A DNA stretch of 64,000 bases, from the NCBI RefSeq assembly GCF_014645555.1, contig NZ_BMLY01000002.1, positions 62,001 through 126,000 of the forward strand. The letters are read 5' to 3'. This DNA is from Silvimonas amylolytica (lineage in GTDB: Bacteria > Pseudomonadota > Gammaproteobacteria > Burkholderiales > Chitinibacteraceae). Position 1 is the stretch's first letter; each line of letters starts with the position of its first letter. Below are positions 60,961 through 64,000 of the stretch, in pieces. Under the pieces are notes generated by a model. It saw nothing but the letters and a program-made list of their open reading frames with translations. It had not been told where the DNA came from and did not search any database. The position numbers were made by a program, and so were the translations under genes.

Positions 60961-62961
60961 GTGCATAGCCAGCCCACCCACGTCCGCAAGCGCGACGGCC
61001 GGATTGTCCCTTTCGATGCTGAACGCATCACCCGCGCGCTGCTGGCCGCAGCCCAGTACAGCGGCGAGTTCGATATCACCACAGCGCAGACCTTGAGTGA
61101 ACGGGTCTCTCGGCGCCTGGCGCAAACCGGCTTGAGCAGCCCGGGCATTGAGGTCATTCAGGATCATGTTGAAGAGGCCTTGCTCGAACAGCGCTATCTC
61201 AAAACCGCGCGGGCCTATATCACCTGGCGCAGCCAGCATGCGCGCTTACGCTCTGACACGCGCACGGTGGTGGATGTTGAGGCCAGCATCAATGAATACC
61301 TCAATCAGTCTGACTGGCGCATCAACGCCAATGCCAATCAGGGCTGGAGCCTGGGCGGGTTGATCCTCAATACCAGCGGCAAAGTCATTGCCAACTACTG
61401 GCTCAATCATGTTTACCCGCCAGAAATCGGTGCCGCGCATCGTTCTGGCGCAATACATATTCATGATCTGGACATGCTATCGGGCTATTGCGCAGGCTGG
61501 TCACTGCGCCGTTTGCTGCATGAAGGGTTTAACGGTGTGCCCGGCAAGGTAGAAGCCAGGGCACCCAAACACATGTCGTCGGCCATTGGCCAGATCGTCA
61601 ATTTTCTGGGCACCTTGCAAAACGAATGGGCCGGCGCACAGGCGTTTTCCTCGTTCGATACCTATATGGCGCCGTTCGTGCGCGTGGATGAACTGAGTTA
61701 CAAACAAGTCAAACAGTACATCCAGGAACTGATCTACAACCTCAATGTTCCCAGCCGTTGGGGTACCCAGACACCGTTCACCAATCTGACTTTCGACTGG
61801 ACCTGCCCGGCTGATCTGCGCGAACAGATTCCGTATGTCGGCGGTGTGGAAATGCCGTTCACCTATGGCGATCTACAAGTCGAGATGGACATGATCAACC
61901 GCGCCTACATCGAGGTCATGATGGAAGGCGATGCGTTGGGTCGGGTGTTCACGTTCCCCATTCCAACCTACAACATCACGCCCGATTTTGACTGGGACCA
62001 CGCCAATACAGCGCTCTTGTTTGAAATGACCGCAAAATACGGTCTGCCGTATTTCCAGAACTTCCTCAATAGCGATCTGGAACCGCACATGGTGCGCTCC
62101 ATGTGCTGCCGCCTGCAGCTCGATCTGCGTGAACTGCTCAAGCGCGGCAATGGCTTGTTTGGCTCCGCCGAGCAAACCGGCAGTCTGGGCGTAGTCACGC
62201 TCAACTGCGCACGGATCGGCTATGAGTTCCGTGGTGATGAACCCGGTCTGTTCGCCCGTGTTGATGAACTGATGGAACTGGGCAAGCAAAGCCTGGAAAT
62301 CAAACGCAAGCTGATCCAGCGATTGATTGATGGCGGTTTATACCCGTACACCAAACGGTATCTGGGTACGCTGCGCAATCACTTCAGTACGCTGGGCGTG
62401 AATGGCGTCAACGAGATGATCCGCAATTTCACCCATGACACCGATGACATCACCACGGCTTATGGTTATGACCTTGCCACACGCTTGATGGATCACATCC
62501 GTGACACCATGACGCGTTTCCAGGAAGAAACCGGCCATCTGTACAACCTTGAGGCCACCCCCGCCGAAGGCACCACCTACCGCTTTGCCAAGGAAGACAA
62601 GCGGCACTATCCCGATATCCTGCAAGCCGGCTCGCCGGAACAGCCGTATTACACCAACTCCACCCAACTGCCTGTCGGCTTTACTGATGACCCGTTCGAA
62701 GCACTCGAACGCCAGGATGCTCTTCAGCGCAAATACACCGGCGGTACGGTGCTGCATTTATATATGAACGAGGCCATCTCTTCCGCAGATGCCTGCCGTA
62801 CCCTGGTCCGCCGCGCACTCACACGCTTCAGGCTGCCTTATATCACCGTGTCCCCGACGTTCTCAATTTGCCCCAAACACGGTTATCTGAGCGGCCATCA
62901 CGAATTCTGCCCCAAGTGCGACCAGGAATTGCTGGCCGCCAAGCCGGTTTGCTGCAACTAG
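60961..62961 (+). CDS. nrdD: Class III ribonucleotide reductase, catalytic subunit lacking the glycyl-radical segment
   Basis: A 666-residue anaerobic ribonucleoside-triphosphate reductase. An ATP-cone (residues about 5-95, VRKRDGRIVPFDAERITRALLAAAQ) precedes the ten-stranded barrel, with HIHDLDMLSGYCAGWSLRRLLHEGF and TLSPTF-like YITVSPTFSICPKHGYL. The Cys pair C382-C383 (SMCCRLQ) lies where I would expect the thiyl-radical cysteine. The C-terminus carries CPKHGYLSGHHEFCPKC, then stops at CCN without the glycyl-radical loop. That loop is encoded by the next gene. GTG start with GAGG upstream. Confidence 0.93.
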   Translation: MHSQPTHVRKRDGRIVPFDAERITRALLAAAQYSGEFDITTAQTLSERVSRRLAQTGLSSPGIEVIQDHVEEALLEQRYLKTARAYITWRSQHARLRSDTRTVVDVEASINEYLNQSDWRINANANQGWSLGGLILNTSGKVIANYWLNHVYPPEIGAAHRSGAIHIHDLDMLSGYCAGWSLRRLLHEGFNGVPGKVEARAPKHMSSAIGQIVNFLGTLQNEWAGAQAFSSFDTYMAPFVRVDELSYKQVKQYIQELIYNLNVPSRWGTQTPFTNLTFDWTCPADLREQIPYVGGVEMPFTYGDLQVEMDMINRAYIEVMMEGDALGRVFTFPIPTYNITPDFDWDHANTALLFEMTAKYGLPYFQNFLNSDLEPHMVRSMCCRLQLDLRELLKRGNGLFGSAEQTGSLGVVTLNCARIGYEFRGDEPGLFARVDELMELGKQSLEIKRKLIQRLIDGGLYPYTKRYLGTLRNHFSTLGVNGVNEMIRNFTHDTDDITTAYGYDLATRLMDHIRDTMTRFQEETGHLYNLEATPAEGTTYRFAKEDKRHYPDILQAGSPEQPYYTNSTQLPVGFTDDPFEALERQDALQRKYTGGTVLHLYMNEAISSADACRTLVRRALTRFRLPYITVSPTFSICPKHGYLSGHHEFCPKCDQELLAAKPVCCN

Positions 62962-62967
62962 CAGCGG

Positions 62968-63011
62968 CGCGGCCGGTGATTGCCACGGAATGCCGGCCGC
63001 GTTCTTTTTCT
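62968..63011 (+). terminator. Terminator-like hairpin between nrdD and the glycyl-radical gene
   Basis: A 9-bp GC stem CGCGGCCGG/CCGGCCGCG (62968-62976 and 62993-63001) with a 16-base loop, followed directly by TTCTTTTTCT. It looks like an intrinsic terminator or attenuator lying between two genes whose products must act together. Confidence 0.65.
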
Positions 63012-63044
63012 ACCTCTTGCCTCGCAACCGCCCGGAGAACACAC

Positions 63045-63233
63045 ATGAACGATCGCGCCCCCCAAACCGTCATCCACACCACCCAGGACACCCCACCGAC
63101 GCTCAGGCAAGAGGAGCGCACACGCTGCGAAGTCTGGACCCGGGTTATGGGCTATCACCGCCCGGTATCGGCCTTCAACATTGGCAAGCAAGGTGAATTC
63201 AAAGAACGTCAGTTCTTCCAGGAACGGCCATGA
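63045..63233 (+). CDS. Stand-alone glycyl-radical subunit of class III ribonucleotide reductase
   Basis: A 62-residue protein consisting of a variable N-terminus and the glycyl-radical motif of NrdD: CEVWTRVMGYHRP, with the radical Gly at G36, then FNIGKQGEFKERQFF, which matches the end of canonical NrdD. NrdD itself lacks this part. GGAG lies seven bases before the ATG, in a different frame from nrdD. Its stop overlaps the nrdG-like start by ATGA. I infer that it docks on NrdD as an exchangeable radical subunit, comparable to GrcA/YfiD for pyruvate formate-lyase. Confidence 0.85.
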   Translation: MNDRAPQTVIHTTQDTPPTLRQEERTRCEVWTRVMGYHRPVSAFNIGKQGEFKERQFFQERP

Positions 63234-63955
63234 CTGATCAGACAGATTTGCGTACGCCGCCCAAACTGGGGGGCGTGGTGCCGTTTTCCAGTTGCGACTA
63301 TCCAGGGCATCTGGCTTGCGTCGTGTTTATTTCTGGCTGCCCATGGCGCTGTCACTACTGCCACAACCCACACCTGCAAGAGCGGCACAAACAACCCACC
63401 AGCCCGACCTGGAATGACACTCTGGCTTGGTTGCATAGCCGGCGCGGGCTACTGGATGCAGTGGTATTCTGCGGTGGAGAGCCCTTGGCAGAGCACTGGC
63501 TACCACACATGATGACGCAAGTTCGCCAACTGGGTTTCCAGGTGGCATTGCATACCGGCGGCGCGTATCCAGCGCGGCTCAGGCAATGTCTACCTTTGCT
63601 CGACTGGGTCGGGTTCGATGTGAAAGCACCGTTTGCGAGTTATGAATCTGTCACCCAGGTTCGCAACAGTGGTCGGGCAGCACGCGAGTCACTTCATCTG
63701 CTGATTGAGAGCGGCGTCCCGTTTGAGTGCCGCACCACCGTCCATCCCGCCTTGCATGACACGGCCTCCCTGCTACAACTGGCGGGCACCCTGGCTGTGC
63801 AGGGCGTAGAGAACTTCGTTTTGCAACCCTTTCGGGCCTCTGGCTGCGCCAGTCCGATGTTGCTACAAAAGGCGATTCCGCCTGACTGGCCAGACGCTGT
63901 AACGCTGACCCGCTTGCGAAGTGTCCTGCCGCACACCTCTATACGTACGCATTAG
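63230..63955 (+). CDS. nrdG: Anaerobic ribonucleotide reductase activating enzyme (radical SAM)
   Basis: A 241-residue radical-SAM activase. The cluster motif C37-x3-C41-x2-C44 (GCPWRCHYCHNPHLQ) binds [4Fe-4S] and S-adenosylmethionine; VVFCGGEPL is the SAM-binding GGEP motif. It abstracts hydrogen from the Gly of the radical segment. It is longer than E. coli NrdG (154 residues), of the type seen with NrdD in other proteobacteria. Translation is coupled by ATGA to the radical-subunit gene, supporting joint function. Confidence 0.93.
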   Translation: MTDQTDLRTPPKLGGVVPFSSCDYPGHLACVVFISGCPWRCHYCHNPHLQERHKQPTSPTWNDTLAWLHSRRGLLDAVVFCGGEPLAEHWLPHMMTQVRQLGFQVALHTGGAYPARLRQCLPLLDWVGFDVKAPFASYESVTQVRNSGRAARESLHLLIESGVPFECRTTVHPALHDTASLLQLAGTLAVQGVENFVLQPFRASGCASPMLLQKAIPPDWPDAVTLTRLRSVLPHTSIRTH

Positions 63956-64000
63956 TCACATCAGTTTTAGTGATTTGTATACACGGCATCATCTCTGCAA

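Overview
The window reads as chromosomal DNA of a GC-rich Gram-negative bacterium, most likely a facultatively anaerobic betaproteobacterium; Neisseriales is my best guess. This rests on protein resemblance judged by eye (Lrp, DadA, Tas, CreA, SlyX, UbiU/UbiV, DsbA, ArgH) and on the mixture of ubiquinone, outer-membrane efflux and lipoprotein genes. Genes are densely packed on both strands. I see no rRNA, tRNA, CRISPR array, prophage or insertion sequence.

Layout. 0-7 kb: housekeeping genes (corA, prmC, grxD), an outer-membrane glycine-zipper protein, a cytosolic 5'-nucleotidase, an ammonium transporter behind a clear sigma-54 promoter, and a nitroreductase. 7-18 kb: divergent lrp/dadA (D-amino acid oxidation), hemB, a CNNM/CBS protein, an MFS exporter, a tas-like aldo/keto reductase, an EAL protein with a small hydrolase, a 1-Cys peroxiredoxin and an orphan sulfate-binding protein. 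18-25 kb: a D-amino-acid catabolic block (FeSII-like ferredoxin, RidA, N-acyl-D-amino-acid deacylase, RpiR regulator, divergent Zn-type D-serine deaminase), then gluconate permease and gluconokinase behind a GntR-type operator. 25-30 kb: DegV, an UshA-type 5'-nucleotidase, gpmA, slyX, creA.

30-38.4 kb is a complete alpha-glucoside/maltose utilisation operon read leftwards: LacI-type regulator, GH13 glucosidase, MalK, MalE, MalF and MalG, with two identical 16-bp palindromic operators in front of the glucosidase. 38.6-47.2 kb holds an NTF2-like protein with a divergent LysR regulator, a RES-Xre toxin-antitoxin pair, and a MarR-controlled tripartite efflux operon (NodT-like outer-membrane factor, EmrA-like and EmrB-like proteins) beside a uracil-DNA-glycosylase-like gene.

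47-60 kb: rsuA-like pseudouridine synthase, a patatin-like hydrolase, a PfkB kinase, the oxygen-independent ubiquinone operon ubiU-ubiV-ubiT, dsbA, a SPOR protein, argH, a GNAT protein, an AT-richer orphan gene, a NUDIX hydrolase, pdxJ, a MOSC protein, and a divergent isochorismatase-like hydrolase/TetR pair sharing a palindrome.

The right end (60.9-64 kb) carries the most unusual feature, a class III (anaerobic) ribonucleotide reductase operon in which the glycyl-radical domain is not part of NrdD. NrdD stops after its C-terminal cysteine-rich segment. The radical segment (RVMGY) is a separate 62-residue gene with its own ribosome site, preceded by a strong terminator-like hairpin and overlapping nrdG by ATGA. 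Upstream lie two NrdR-box-like sites centred exactly 32 bp apart and an FNR-like dyad. Together with ubiUVT, which has a weaker FNR-like site, this points to a real anaerobic lifestyle.
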